Source: Acididesulfobacillus acetoxydans
Lineage (GTDB): Bacteria > Bacillota > Desulfitobacteriia > Desulfitobacteriales > Desulfitobacteriaceae
Strand: one strand, 5' to 3'
DNA length: 64,000 nucleotides
NCBI RefSeq assembly: GCF_900016645.1
Contig: NZ_CDGJ01000037.1
The notes under the pieces are model-generated. The model had not been told where the DNA came from. It was given only the letters and a program-made list of their open reading frames with translations, and searched no databases. A program made the translations under genes and the position numbers. Positions 1-8,226 of the stretch are shown here, piece by piece (position 1 is the first letter of the stretch; the number at the start of each line of letters is the position of its first letter).

Positions 1-126
1 AGTTACGCCGTTGACAGGGTGGAGTTCCGGAGTGCGAGTGTCATCATCACATGTACGGGAACCTATCAGAACGTGAGGAGGACGCTGACGGAACAATATG
101 CTCTTCCGGTCAAGGGGTACCCTTGA
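1..126 (+). CDS. C-terminal end of an unidentified protein (partial)
   Basis: An open frame enters from the left edge and stops at the TGA at 124-126, giving 41 codons. It contains short beta-rich segments and ends in a KGYP sequence. The genes that follow are a secreted Ig-like protein and PilM/PilN/PilO, so this is probably the tail of a pilus-related or pseudopilin-type protein, but the fragment carries no diagnostic motif. The function is inferred from position only. Confidence 0.5.
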   Translation, partial: SYAVDRVEFRSASVIITCTGTYQNVRRTLTEQYALPVKGYP

Positions 127-381
127 GGGAACATGCATCCGCCTGACGTCAAATACATAGATAGAGGGTAAGCCCAGTGAGAGCAGCCTGGGATGTTGGC
201 ATTACGAGCTTTTGAATCCAGGCAGGGAAAATCGGGCGAAAGGCCTGAGCCCCGACAGGAGCCGGGTGGGGTCACTAGCCGGTTGGGACCTTGCGGCAGC
301 CGGAAATAGAGGGGTTCCCTTGAAGCAAAGAAGGTCCGCTCAGGCAGGGCGGCGTATTCCGGTTTAGAGAGGTGTGGGACT
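127..381 (+). other. 255-nt leader with GC-rich hairpins
   Basis: No gene is seen between the partial CDS and the Ig-like protein. The stretch has several inverted repeats, for example TCGGG at 232-236 with CCCGA at 251-255 enclosing a GAAA-type loop. Such leaders before adhesin-like genes are often riboswitches, but I could not match the conserved cores of c-di-GMP-I, c-di-GMP-II, TPP, FMN, SAM or cobalamin. About 20 nt around 234-250 resemble the sequence at 35881-35899, so it could also be mobile-element debris. Confidence 0.3.
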
Positions 382-2745
382 ATGGGAAGGACACTGCGCT
401 CGTGTACCGCGGTACTGATTTCCATCTGCCTGCTCTTGGGGGGAATATTGACAAGTATTCGCCCGGCTTTGGCCGACCATGACAAGGATCGGTACCCGGA
501 TAATCCCTACTGGGCCAAGACGTTCACGGTTCAGGACAGCGACCCGTCGCAGTTTAACTGGGAGGGGGGCATCGCCAGCGATCATGCCGTCGGCAAGCCT
601 TTCCCTGTCTACGTTTTCCTGGCTGACTACGATTGGGACGGTCTCCCTCTGACCGCCGCGCGGGAGGTGGATGCCACCCTGACTTTGGGGGGGCCGGACG
701 GCTATCGGAAAACTTATCCCGTAAAGATCGAGGAGGGACAGACATACGCTGAGGTTGATATCACCTGTCCCAACACGGGAATCTGGAGTGTCTGGGTGAC
801 CGGTCAGATGGACAGTCAAACCGTGGCGGGGGGGCCCTGGTTTTTTCCCATCGGGTCGCCTAAGTTCGTAGGCATGTCGATTGAGCCGCCCCAAGCGACC
901 TTGACTTCCGGACAGAGCAAGCAGTTTCGGGCTTCCTTGGTTTTTTTTGGACGATGGGCTATTTCGGTGAGCGATTATTGCACCTGGACGAGCGACAAAC
1001 CTTCTGTGGCTACGGTTTCCGACAGCGAGTCAGGGAATCCGAGCTCTCAACCGACGGGGGGCCTGGTTACGGCAGGATATACGAGTGGGACTGCCACGAT
1101 CACGGCCGCTTTGCCTCCCGGGGCAGTTGACTTTCTCAAATTAATTCAATTGATTTTGTCATGGTTCTCCGGTGCCAAATGGCTGAGTTCGTATAGTGCC
1201 ACAGCTACGGTTACCGTAGGCAGCCCCCCTGTATTGCAGGTGACCCCCTTAGTGGCTGAAGTTGCGGTCAAGGGCACGGTCCAGCTCAAGGCACAGCTGG
1301 TCTACCCAGACGGTACGGTTACGGATGTGACGAAAGACGTACAGTGGACGACACAACATCCGAAGGTCGCCACCGTCGCCAATGCCACGGAGGGCGAGGC
1401 CGGCCGGGTAACAGGGCTTGCGCCCGGCAGCAGCGTTATCACGGCTATGTATCCCGATTTGCCAAGCGCCACAGCGACCGTGCACGTTTCATCACCGGTG
1501 CTGACGCTAGCTCCGGCGAATCCGTTGGTTTATGTTAACGCCGGGAGCCGCTTTCAGTTTAAGGCGATGTATTCGGATGGGGTCAATCTGCCGCTCGATG
1601 TAACGCAGCAGGCGACTTGGAGCAGTTCCAACCCCGCAGACCCTATCAATCTCGGAAGTCTGAGTGCTTTCCTTTCCGGCACGACGGCCACCATCCAAGC
1701 GGAGTACAATGGCATGCAGAGTCTCCCGACCATCCTCACGGTGGTGCAGCCGGCCCTAAAGATTGGAGTTGCTCGGGCGGGCGGTACAATTTTCGTGGCG
1801 GGAAGCGGCCAAGGCACCGGCAGCGTCATAAGCATTAATGCCGGAGAAACGGTGCAACTCAAAGCGCTCTATTCGGGTGCTTTCTATTCCGGCGCGGATG
1901 GCACTTACCAGAATGTGACGAACCGGGATGTGACGGATTCGGTCACCTGGACTACCGGGCCGGATGCTTCAAGTGTGGTTGTGCTGCAGGCCAGCGGGCC
2001 GGGCCGAATCCTGGGGGTGGGGACCGGTCAGAGCACGGTCTCGGCCACATACCCGTATCCGCAGGCGGAAGACCCATACACCCAAGGACAGCCCTTACAG
2101 AATTCGGTCACCCTGACGGTCGTCCAGCCCACACTGACTGTTAACGCACCGACGACGACTTTGGCCTCAGGTTCCCCGCCGGTCCGCTTTACCGCTGTTT
2201 ACTCAGACGCTTATAATACCGACGAGGATGTCACGTCCGAAGCGGCTTGGTCCAGTTCGGATTCCACAGTGGCGACGGTCGATGCCTCAGGCAATGTCCG
2301 AGCGGTTTACAGCGGTACGGCGGACAAGACGGCGAATATTACGGCTGCATATCAACCGCCGCCCTCAGCCAATTCACCGGGCTCACAGCCCGCACCGGTG
2401 TCAGGCAATACCGTAACCGTGAATGTTGTCAACGCGCAGACGGTTTCAGGTCTGAAGATAGAGCCTTTAACGGCGGCGCTGAACGTGGGCGGGCAACTAA
2501 CGTATCAGGTCTATTGGCTCGACTCCGGCGGAAGCAAGCATCTGCTCCCGAATAACGCCGTGACTTGGTCGACCCAAAGTTCCAATGTCACGATCAATGC
2601 CGACGGAGTGGCGACAGCGATGAGTGTGAGCGCCCAGCCAGCGATCATCAAAGCGGCATTTGGCGGGCGCACGGCGACGGCAGCTTTGAGCGTACTCGAG
2701 CAGGGGGTCGTTTGGGAAGCGGAACCGCCGCCGACGGGCAGCTGA
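382..2745 (+). CDS. Secreted protein with bacterial Ig-like (BIG_2-type) repeats
   Basis: A 787-residue protein with a signal peptide (hydrophobic segment at residues 10-30, ending ...PALA). After an N-terminal domain of about 150 residues come roughly five repeats of the BIG_2 type. Each has a W(T/S)(T/S) strand, a short VATV-like strand, a glycine turn and a closing A(T/S)Y...TLTV strand (visible near residues 325, 410, 525, 625 and 725). No sortase motif or C-terminal membrane anchor is seen. It lies directly upstream of pilM, so an extracellular or pilus-associated adhesive role is likely. The ATG at 382 follows an AGAGAGG site. The repeat family is clear; the ligand is unknown. Confidence 0.7.
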   Translation: MGRTLRSCTAVLISICLLLGGILTSIRPALADHDKDRYPDNPYWAKTFTVQDSDPSQFNWEGGIASDHAVGKPFPVYVFLADYDWDGLPLTAAREVDATLTLGGPDGYRKTYPVKIEEGQTYAEVDITCPNTGIWSVWVTGQMDSQTVAGGPWFFPIGSPKFVGMSIEPPQATLTSGQSKQFRASLVFFGRWAISVSDYCTWTSDKPSVATVSDSESGNPSSQPTGGLVTAGYTSGTATITAALPPGAVDFLKLIQLILSWFSGAKWLSSYSATATVTVGSPPVLQVTPLVAEVAVKGTVQLKAQLVYPDGTVTDVTKDVQWTTQHPKVATVANATEGEAGRVTGLAPGSSVITAMYPDLPSATATVHVSSPVLTLAPANPLVYVNAGSRFQFKAMYSDGVNLPLDVTQQATWSSSNPADPINLGSLSAFLSGTTATIQAEYNGMQSLPTILTVVQPALKIGVARAGGTIFVAGSGQGTGSVISINAGETVQLKALYSGAFYSGADGTYQNVTNRDVTDSVTWTTGPDASSVVVLQASGPGRILGVGTGQSTVSATYPYPQAEDPYTQGQPLQNSVTLTVVQPTLTVNAPTTTLASGSPPVRFTAVYSDAYNTDEDVTSEAAWSSSDSTVATVDASGNVRAVYSGTADKTANITAAYQPPPSANSPGSQPAPVSGNTVTVNVVNAQTVSGLKIEPLTAALNVGGQLTYQVYWLDSGGSKHLLPNNAVTWSTQSSNVTINADGVATAMSVSAQPAIIKAAFGGRTATAALSVLEQGVVWEAEPPPTGS

Positions 2746-2775
2746 AAAGCGCGGGAAGGGAGAGAGTGAACAGAC

Positions 2776-4029
2776 TTGTACAAACCGGGAAAATGGCTGG
2801 CGGCCGTCCGTGCCGGGCACTGGACAGTCGCCAGGGTCGTGAGAAGAAGAGGGAACGTGGAAGTACACTACCTGGCGGAAGTTGATTTAGCTGAGAAGAC
2901 GACCCAAGAAGGAGTCGCTCCGAATGTGGCGCCGGACCCGTCTCGCCGAACGGAGGGGGAAGGCGACCCGGAATTGCGGGAGGATCAAGCGGGGCCGGCC
3001 CAGTGTCTGAAAAAATGGCTGAGGCAGCAGAAGGTTCCCCAGCGGGAAATTCCCGTCGTCTTCTCCTGCCGGGGGGTCATCACCCGGGTTATTATTCTGC
3101 CGGAAATCGGCCGCAAGGACCTTGAACGCTTATTAAGTGAACAAGCGGACCAGTACTTTACGTTTGATCTCCGGGATTACTTGGTGGATTACCGGGTGTT
3201 GGAGCACTTCGTTGACAACGGCGAGGGGCGTTTGCGGGTGCTTCTGGCTGCCCTGCCGAAACAGCGCTGGGAAAAGTTCTGGTACCTGTGCCTGGAAGCG
3301 GGGGTAAAACCGAAGGTGGTGGATCTGGCCTCCGACAGTATCGCCCGGCTCTACGCCGAAACACAGTCGTTCTTCGTCCGGGAAGAACACAACCTTACAG
3401 ATGCGATATCCTCTGGGACGGAAGTGCAGGCTCGGGAAATGACGACAGGCGGGGAGAAAACGGTTCGTCCGGCCCCGGAACGCCGGCAGACCGGTGCGCT
3501 GATTCGGCCGGCGTTTGTTCTCGGGAAGAAGCCGGGGCGGGAACTACCAGACAAACTGGTTTCTCTGATAGGAGGACGGGGCGGAGGTGTCAAAGGAGGA
3601 GACTCCGGGGGAGTTCGCCCAGATCTTGCCATCGTGATTCTGCGGCAAGGCTGCGCGGAAATGATCCTGCTTGAACACGGTGTTTTCTTTCTTTATTCGG
3701 ATCTCGATGTTTCCTGGCCGGAGGAGGGATCCGTGCCGGTGCCTCAGGGCCTTGAGAAGGCTCTAGGGCCGGTTTTGCGCGTTCTGGAGGAGTTTGTTGA
3801 CTTTTTTGCCGCCAGGCATTTCGGCAAACGGGTGGACGAAATTTTTCTTACCGGTGAACTCTCCGATCTGCCCGGCCTCGCTCAAATGTTTACGGAAAGT
3901 CTTGAAATCCCGGCCCGGATTGGTTTTCCTGTGGGTTGGCAGCCGCGTTTTCTCGGGAAGGCCGAACCTTGGAAGAAGGGCTGGATGAAGTATGCCGATC
4001 TCTACGGCCTAGCCCTACGGGAGGATTAG
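2776..4029 (+). CDS. pilM: Type IV pilus assembly protein PilM-like
   Basis: A 417-residue actin-fold PilM/GspL-cytoplasmic-type protein that would sit on the inner face of the membrane and bind the N-terminus of PilN. The N-terminus has the characteristic short beta strands (WLAAVRAG). The C-terminal half carries a second ASKHA-like subdomain with an FLTGELSDLPGL stretch. Residues of about 200-275 form a low-complexity, charged and Gly-rich insertion. The start is a TTG at 2776 behind a GGGAGAG site. The stop codon abuts the ATG of the PilN gene, so the two are translationally coupled. Assignment rests on fold-like features and the pilM-N-O order. Confidence 0.7.
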   Translation: MYKPGKWLAAVRAGHWTVARVVRRRGNVEVHYLAEVDLAEKTTQEGVAPNVAPDPSRRTEGEGDPELREDQAGPAQCLKKWLRQQKVPQREIPVVFSCRGVITRVIILPEIGRKDLERLLSEQADQYFTFDLRDYLVDYRVLEHFVDNGEGRLRVLLAALPKQRWEKFWYLCLEAGVKPKVVDLASDSIARLYAETQSFFVREEHNLTDAISSGTEVQAREMTTGGEKTVRPAPERRQTGALIRPAFVLGKKPGRELPDKLVSLIGGRGGGVKGGDSGGVRPDLAIVILRQGCAEMILLEHGVFFLYSDLDVSWPEEGSVPVPQGLEKALGPVLRVLEEFVDFFAARHFGKRVDEIFLTGELSDLPGLAQMFTESLEIPARIGFPVGWQPRFLGKAEPWKKGWMKYADLYGLALRED

Positions 4030-4602
4030 ATGCGGGAGAAGAGAGAATTTAACTTTGCCCTCCGTTGGCTTGAGAGCGATCCGGCCGCCCGGCAGCTGGT
4101 GAAGCGGCGCCGTCGTCGGACTTGGGGAACAGCGTTTGTCCTGATTTGTCTTCTCTTGGTGGGCGGCCCCTGGGTTTGGACTTACAAATTGGAGTTTGAC
4201 CTGAAGCAGCTGGACCGGAAAATTTCCGCTTTCTCGGACCTCGAAACGCTGTTGGCAAAATCGCAGGCGGTCAGCCGGCGGTTGAAGGATCAAGAGCGGG
4301 TGCTGGAGTTAGCAAGAATAGGCTCCCAGGACCCGAGGCCGGTTTTGGACAGGCTGCGCCGGCTGCTACCCCCAGGGACGGTTGTTGATGCCTTCAGCCT
4401 AAAAGAAAACGCAGTCGACCTGAAAGTTACCGTCCCGACCCCGGTTGACGTGGCACAGATGTGGACCAGCCTGGAAAATTCATATCTCTTTGTTAATGTG
4501 GATGTTCAGGCGCTGTCCCTGCGCGACAAAGCGCAAACGTTGAGCTTGGCCTTGAAGTTGAATGGGGCAAGGGGCTCTCAGGCCATGACCGGAGGGAAAT
4601 AA
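4030..4602 (+). CDS. pilN: Type IV pilus assembly protein PilN-like
   Basis: A 190-residue bitopic membrane protein. A basic cytoplasmic N-terminus (RRRRRT near residue 30) is followed by one transmembrane helix (about 34-53), a coiled-coil stretch and a ferredoxin-like C-terminal domain. This is the usual PilN architecture. The ATG directly follows the PilM stop and has a GGGAGG site inside the end of pilM. With PilM and PilO it would form the alignment platform of the pilus machine. Confidence 0.7.
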   Translation: MREKREFNFALRWLESDPAARQLVKRRRRRTWGTAFVLICLLLVGGPWVWTYKLEFDLKQLDRKISAFSDLETLLAKSQAVSRRLKDQERVLELARIGSQDPRPVLDRLRRLLPPGTVVDAFSLKENAVDLKVTVPTPVDVAQMWTSLENSYLFVNVDVQALSLRDKAQTLSLALKLNGARGSQAMTGGK

Positions 4603-4607
4603 GGACA

Positions 4608-5210
4608 TTGAAAAACAAGGAACGTTTCCAAAAGATAGCTTTGGTGGTCCTGCTGGCTTTTGGTCTGCTCTACAGCTACACAAACTATGTGGTTTGGCCG
4701 GAGTGGCAGCACATTCAAGAACTCGGACGACAGGTGAAGGCACGTCAAACTGAGTATCAACGTTTGCTTGAACTTAAAACTCGCCAAGCGGCAGTCGAGC
4801 AAGCACTTACCGCCGCTGAAGCCAAGGTGCGCGGGGAAAGTTCGAAAGTTCCCGCTCTTTTGGATGAGCCCCGGCTGACCGTGGACATTTATTCCCTGGC
4901 TAAACGGGATGGGTTGAGTCCCGAGAGCCTTCGTTTTTACACTGTGCAGCATAAAGGAAACGTTCAGGAGGTTAAACTGGATTTTGTGGGCAGCGGGCAA
5001 ACGGCTGCAGTCCTGGGCTTTATCGAGGACATTCGGCAAAGCAGGGACCTCTTGGCGATTCGAGGGGTAAACCTTACGGTAGACAAAGGCTTGATGAAGA
5101 TCGGGTTGACCCTTACCGCCTATGCTTCCGGAGGGGGGACCGCGATCCGGGCGCCTTTTATGAATGCCCCGCCGGGGATTTCCTCAGTGGTTAAGATGTT
5201 CGCTCCGTAA
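4608..5210 (+). CDS. pilO: Type IV pilus assembly protein PilO-like
   Basis: A 200-residue protein with an N-terminal transmembrane helix (about residues 9-28), a coiled coil (about 35-80) and an alpha/beta C-terminal domain, matching PilO in size and order. The TTG start at 4608 lies 5 nt after pilN and has a GGAGGG site overlapping the pilN stop. It is the last gene of this pil segment. A second, divergent PilO-like protein is at 25947-26636. Confidence 0.65.
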   Translation: MKNKERFQKIALVVLLAFGLLYSYTNYVVWPEWQHIQELGRQVKARQTEYQRLLELKTRQAAVEQALTAAEAKVRGESSKVPALLDEPRLTVDIYSLAKRDGLSPESLRFYTVQHKGNVQEVKLDFVGSGQTAAVLGFIEDIRQSRDLLAIRGVNLTVDKGLMKIGLTLTAYASGGGTAIRAPFMNAPPGISSVVKMFAP

Positions 5211-5246
5211 GGAATAATGCAAAGCTGGATAAGCAGAATTTCCTCT

Positions 5247-5273
5247 CCCCCGGCATAGGTATTAAAGCCGGGG
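5247..5273 (+). other. Inverted repeat upstream of sigK
   Basis: CCCCCGGC (5247-5254) can pair with GCCGGGG (5267-5273), leaving a 12-nt A/T-rich loop. It lies between pilO and the sigK ribosome-binding site and has no U-tract. It may end or attenuate read-through from the pil operon into sigK. Confidence 0.3.
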
Positions 5274-5291
5274 TGCGAAGGAGGTGGAAGG

Positions 5292-6035
5292 ATGCTAACC
5301 CAGCTTTTGTTGGTCGCTGCGGCCCTTTCGGTTCTCAAGGGAATCACGCTGCTCGTCTCCTACATTAACAACAGTGCTTTTCCGCAGCCTTTGGCGGAAG
5401 AAGAAGAGAAACGGTATCTGCGTGTCCTCCACGCCGCCAAAGGGAAGGTATCGAGGACCCGTCTGGAAGACCTGGAAGTGGAGCGCGCCCGCAATATGCT
5501 GATTGAACATAATTTGCGCCTGGTCGCCCACCTGGTCAAGAAATTTGACGGGACCGGCGAGGATACCGACGATCTAATTTCCATCGGGACGATCGGTCTG
5601 ATCAAGGGGATTAACACTTTCGACCCCGGAAAAGGAACGAAGTTGGCGACCTATGCGGCGCGTTGTATCGAGAACGAGATTCTCATGCACTTACGCTCAT
5701 TGAAGAAAACGCGCGGGGAAGTGTCGATTTATGACCCGATAGGGGTGGATAAGGAAGGCAATGAAATCACCCTGATGGATGTTTTGGGCTCCGAGGGAGA
5801 AGATATCTCCGAGCGGGTGGAAAACGAGTTCGAACAGAGGGCGGTCTTAGATAAAGTCAGGAAACTGAGCCAGAGAGAGCGGATGGTCCTCTCTTTGCGT
5901 TATGGGCTGTTGAACAGCCCGCGGCGAACCCAGAGGGAGATAGCCAAAGCTTTAGGGATATCGCGCTCTTATGTATCAAGGATCGAGAAAAAGGCGATTC
6001 AGAAGCTCTTGGAGGAAATGGATGAGATAAAGTAG
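5292..6035 (+). CDS. sigK: RNA polymerase sigma factor SigK (pro-sigma-K)
   Basis: A 247-residue late mother-cell sporulation sigma factor. The first 20 or so residues are the hydrophobic pro-sequence that is cleaved by SpoIVFB in Bacillus. Sigma region 2 follows (NLRLVAHLVKKF; the DLISIGTIGLIKGI core; TYAARCIENEILMHLR), then region 3 (ITLMDVLGSEGEDI) and region 4 with a helix-turn-helix (TQREIAKALGISRSYVSRIE). The gene is uninterrupted, unlike the skin-split gene of B. subtilis and some clostridia. The ATG at 5292 has an AAGGAGG site. A degraded copy of its region-3 segment is found at about 11004-11103. Confidence 0.93.
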   Translation: MLTQLLLVAAALSVLKGITLLVSYINNSAFPQPLAEEEEKRYLRVLHAAKGKVSRTRLEDLEVERARNMLIEHNLRLVAHLVKKFDGTGEDTDDLISIGTIGLIKGINTFDPGKGTKLATYAARCIENEILMHLRSLKKTRGEVSIYDPIGVDKEGNEITLMDVLGSEGEDISERVENEFEQRAVLDKVRKLSQRERMVLSLRYGLLNSPRRTQREIAKALGISRSYVSRIEKKAIQKLLEEMDEIK

Positions 6036-6058
6036 AATTTGCCGTTTGGGCGGCCTAT

Positions 6059-6094
6059 GACCGGGTCAACATTGACTCGGGTCTTTTTCTTTTA
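6059..6094 (+). terminator. Probable intrinsic terminator after sigK
   Basis: An imperfect hairpin (ACC...GTCA pairing with TGAC...GGT) is followed by the T-rich run GTCTTTTTCTTTT about 25 nt past the sigK stop. Confidence 0.5.
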
Positions 6095-6123
6095 AACCAG
6101 AATGTAGATCCGCAGAGCGACAG

Positions 6124-6414
6124 GTGAACCAGGAGACTCACTGTTCGATTGGTTCACTCGTCGAGCTTATGAACGCCTTCGCGGTCCTGGCTTCATTTGA
6201 GCAGTTCAATTTAGGGGTTCCGGTCAGCCGGAATAAACTACAGCCAGGGGATTTGGTGTCCTTTAACACATATGGGAGGGCTTCAGATGTCAGGATCTAT
6301 ATCGGAGGCGGCTTGACCGTTGGCTCATCGAGCGACGGGGTTTCGATCCACAGCCTCTCGGAAAGCTACTGGTCGAGCCATTATCTGGGGGCGAAGAGAA
6401 TCCCAATTAATTGA
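6124..6414 (+). pseudogene. Decayed NlpC/P60 endopeptidase fragment
   Basis: The second half of this frame aligns by eye with the end of the NlpC/P60 protein at 48509-49753: LQPGDLV..., the (H)VGIYVG strand, and the C-terminal SYW..(H/R)YLGA(K/R)R block. The segment that should carry the catalytic Cys keeps a CS pair but has lost the surrounding DCSGFVQYVY helix. The catalytic His is replaced (SDVRIYIG instead of SHVGIYVG). There is no signal peptide, no coiled coil and no clear ribosome-binding site for the GTG at 6124. It is read here as a pseudogene remnant of a peptidoglycan hydrolase. Confidence 0.65.
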
Positions 6415-6441
6415 ATGGAATTTTAGGTTCTTCACACCTCG

Positions 6442-6456
6442 TTCATCAGTTATTCA
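6442..6456 (+). promoter_or_regulatory. 15-nt motif shared with the upstream region of the 10423 gene
   Basis: TTCATCAGTTATTCA occurs here, about 100 nt before the SHOCT gene, and again identically at 10329-10343 before the secreted Met/Gln-rich protein gene. An exact 15-mer upstream of two envelope-type genes suggests a shared regulator site or a duplicated promoter. No factor can be named. Confidence 0.4.
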
Positions 6457-6553
6457 AATTGCCGTGCTATCTTTAGAGCGCAGAGAGCAAGAACACTTCA
6501 TGAAGTTCTTGTCACTACTACGTAGAAGAGGAACCCGAAAAGGAGAGATTGCC

Positions 6554-6847
6554 ATGATGGGATGGGGTTACGGCGCCGGCATGATGAGAGGGTTCGGCTT
6601 AGGTTATTACGGAGGGTACACAGGAAGCGGCGGAGCTTGGTGGAGCGGGCTCGTCGGGATGGCGGCCCAGATCCTTTTCTGGCTCGTAATTATCGGTCTC
6701 GGGATCTATGTGTTCCGCCGTCTGAGTTTCGGAGTTTCCGGCAATTCTCGGGGAACTGACGGCGCGCTGAGTACTCTGCGGGAACGCTATGCAAGAGGAG
6801 AAATTGGCAGGGAAGAATACCAACGTTGTAAAGCCGATTTGAAGTGA
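6554..6847 (+). CDS. Small Gly/Tyr/Met-rich membrane protein with SHOCT domain
   Basis: A 97-residue protein. Residues 1-33 are rich in Gly, Met, Tyr and Trp (MMGWGYGAGMM...). Residues of about 35-57 form one transmembrane helix. Residues of about 70-95 form a SHOCT (short C-terminal) domain, LRERYARGEIGREEYQRCKADL. The ATG at 6554 has an AAAGGAGAG site. It starts a compact operon with the methyltransferase, PspA and the coiled-coil protein, so a membrane or envelope-stress role is likely. A truncated relative of its N-terminus lies at 10912. The SHOCT family is known as an oligomerisation module; the molecular function here is unknown. Confidence 0.7.
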   Translation: MMGWGYGAGMMRGFGLGYYGGYTGSGGAWWSGLVGMAAQILFWLVIIGLGIYVFRRLSFGVSGNSRGTDGALSTLRERYARGEIGREEYQRCKADLK

Positions 6848-6873
6848 ACGCAGTTGAGGAGGAAACGCCTAAT

Positions 6874-7479
6874 ATGGACCGGGAGACTGAGAAGACGAGG
6901 AAGAGGTATAACCGTGCGTCGCGGGTTTACGACCTGATGGATCGCATGGTAAAACCGGAACTGCGGGCCAAGGTCTTAAGCCAGGCGCAAGGAATGGTCT
7001 TGGAGGTGGGCGTCGGCACAGGCAAAAACCTGCCCTATTATACGGATGACTGCATCGGGGTTACCGGCATTGATCTCAGCCCCGGGATGCTAAGCAAGGC
7101 GAAAGCAAGAGCCCAGGAGGCGAAGGCTCTGGTCAAGCTCTACGAGATGGATGCCCAGAACATGGAGTTTCCAGACGATTCATTCGATACGGTTGTGGCA
7201 ACTTGCGTGTTTTGTTCCGTGTCCGACCCAATCAAAGGGTTGCGGGAGATCCGCCGGGTTTGCAAGCCGAACGGAAAGATTATCCTTCTTGAACACGTCC
7301 GCAGCGACAATCCTATTCTCGGTAAGATTATGGATATCTTGGACCCGCTGACGGTCCGTTTCATAGGCCCTCATATTAACCGGCGTACCGTGGCGAATGT
7401 AAAGGCAGCGGGGCTGGGTATCAGACGCGTGGAAGATCAAAGGAGCAAAATACTCAAGTTGATTGTTGCTAAACCATGA
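6874..7479 (+). CDS. Class I SAM-dependent methyltransferase (UbiE-like)
   Basis: A 201-residue Rossmann-type methyltransferase. Motif I is VLEVGVGTGKNLPYY near residue 47. The acidic residue ending strand 2 is in GIDLSPGML, and motif II/post I features (the DSFDTVVATCVF strand) follow. Sequence style matches the Methyltransf_11/UbiE group acting on small molecules or lipid/quinone substrates. The ATG at 6874 with GAGGAGG upstream is preferred over the GTG at 6844 that overlaps the SHOCT gene. Its place between SHOCT and pspA suggests a lipid or membrane substrate; the substrate is not determinable here. Confidence 0.75.
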   Translation: MDRETEKTRKRYNRASRVYDLMDRMVKPELRAKVLSQAQGMVLEVGVGTGKNLPYYTDDCIGVTGIDLSPGMLSKAKARAQEAKALVKLYEMDAQNMEFPDDSFDTVVATCVFCSVSDPIKGLREIRRVCKPNGKIILLEHVRSDNPILGKIMDILDPLTVRFIGPHINRRTVANVKAAGLGIRRVEDQRSKILKLIVAKP

Positions 7480-7502
7480 TAACGCGGAAAAGAGGAGTAT
7501 CA

Positions 7503-8210
7503 ATGGGAATAACAGCCCGTTTAAAGGACATTTTTGGTGCGAAAGTCGAAAAGGGTATCGAGACGTTGGAAGACCCGAAAGAAATGCTGGACTACAGTCT
7601 TGTCAAAATGGAAGACGGACTCCAGGCCATGCAGAAGAATGCGGCTGAATTCAGCACAGCCAAAAAGAGGCTCGAACTGCAAAGGGATGCTCTCTGTGAA
7701 AGTAGCAAAAAATACGCGGAACAAGCAGAAAAGGCCCTAGGGTTGGGGCAGGAAGATTTGGCGAGAGAAGCTCTTCTGAGGAAGGCAGAAGCCGCCCAGC
7801 AGGAAGTTGAGCTCAATGCGCAGATAGCAAAAATGGGGGAACAGCTGCAGACCATCGCCCGGGGTCAAGAGGAATTGCGGCGGAAAATTCAACAATTCCG
7901 CAGCAAGAAAGAAGAATTGAAGGCGACATATGAGGCCTCAAAGGCCCAGCTCAAAGTCAAGGAACTGGTGACCTCGCTCGGTTCGGAATCAGAGAACATC
8001 GGCCGGACCGTGGAGCGGGCCCAGGCGCGAATCGAAGAGATGCAGGCGCGGGTTCAGGCCATTAATGAATTGGAAGATCAGGGACTTATCACCGATGTAT
8101 TTGCCGATGGGCAGGATGATATTGACCGGAAATTGAAACGGGTTAGTATGGAATCGGCGGTGGACGAAGAACTGGCCAGACTGAAGGCAAATCGAACGGG
8201 AAATTCCTGA
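7503..8210 (+). CDS. pspA: PspA/IM30 family membrane-stress protein
   Basis: A 235-residue, almost wholly alpha-helical protein. It opens with the amphipathic membrane-binding helix (MGITARLKDIFGAKVEKGIETLEDP) and continues as long coiled coils (about 25-185) and a C-terminal helix, the typical length and pattern of PspA/IM30/Vipp1. These proteins polymerise on damaged membranes in an ESCRT-III-like manner. The ATG at 7503 with GAGGAG is chosen over an in-frame ATG at 7476 that overlaps the methyltransferase. No PspBC or LiaRS partners are visible; instead it is followed by an unusual Gly/Cys-rich coiled-coil protein. Confidence 0.88.
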   Translation: MGITARLKDIFGAKVEKGIETLEDPKEMLDYSLVKMEDGLQAMQKNAAEFSTAKKRLELQRDALCESSKKYAEQAEKALGLGQEDLAREALLRKAEAAQQEVELNAQIAKMGEQLQTIARGQEELRRKIQQFRSKKEELKATYEASKAQLKVKELVTSLGSESENIGRTVERAQARIEEMQARVQAINELEDQGLITDVFADGQDDIDRKLKRVSMESAVDEELARLKANRTGNS

Positions 8211-8226
8211 GGAGGAGTGGAACAAA

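Noticed and set aside
127..381. c-di-GMP riboswitch (class I or II)
   Set aside because: The conserved core GGGCAAAcC...GACGCAAAGCC of class I and the class II core could not be found; left as an unassigned structured leader.
66..485. Minus-strand frame of 139 codons over the left-end leader
   Set aside because: It overlaps the plus-strand partial CDS and the start of the Ig-like gene, has no ribosome-binding site and no recognisable domain.
6320..6553. Upstream extension of the SHOCT gene
   Set aside because: The frame is open but overlaps the NlpC/P60 remnant; the ATG at 6554 has a strong ribosome-binding site and gives the family-like start.
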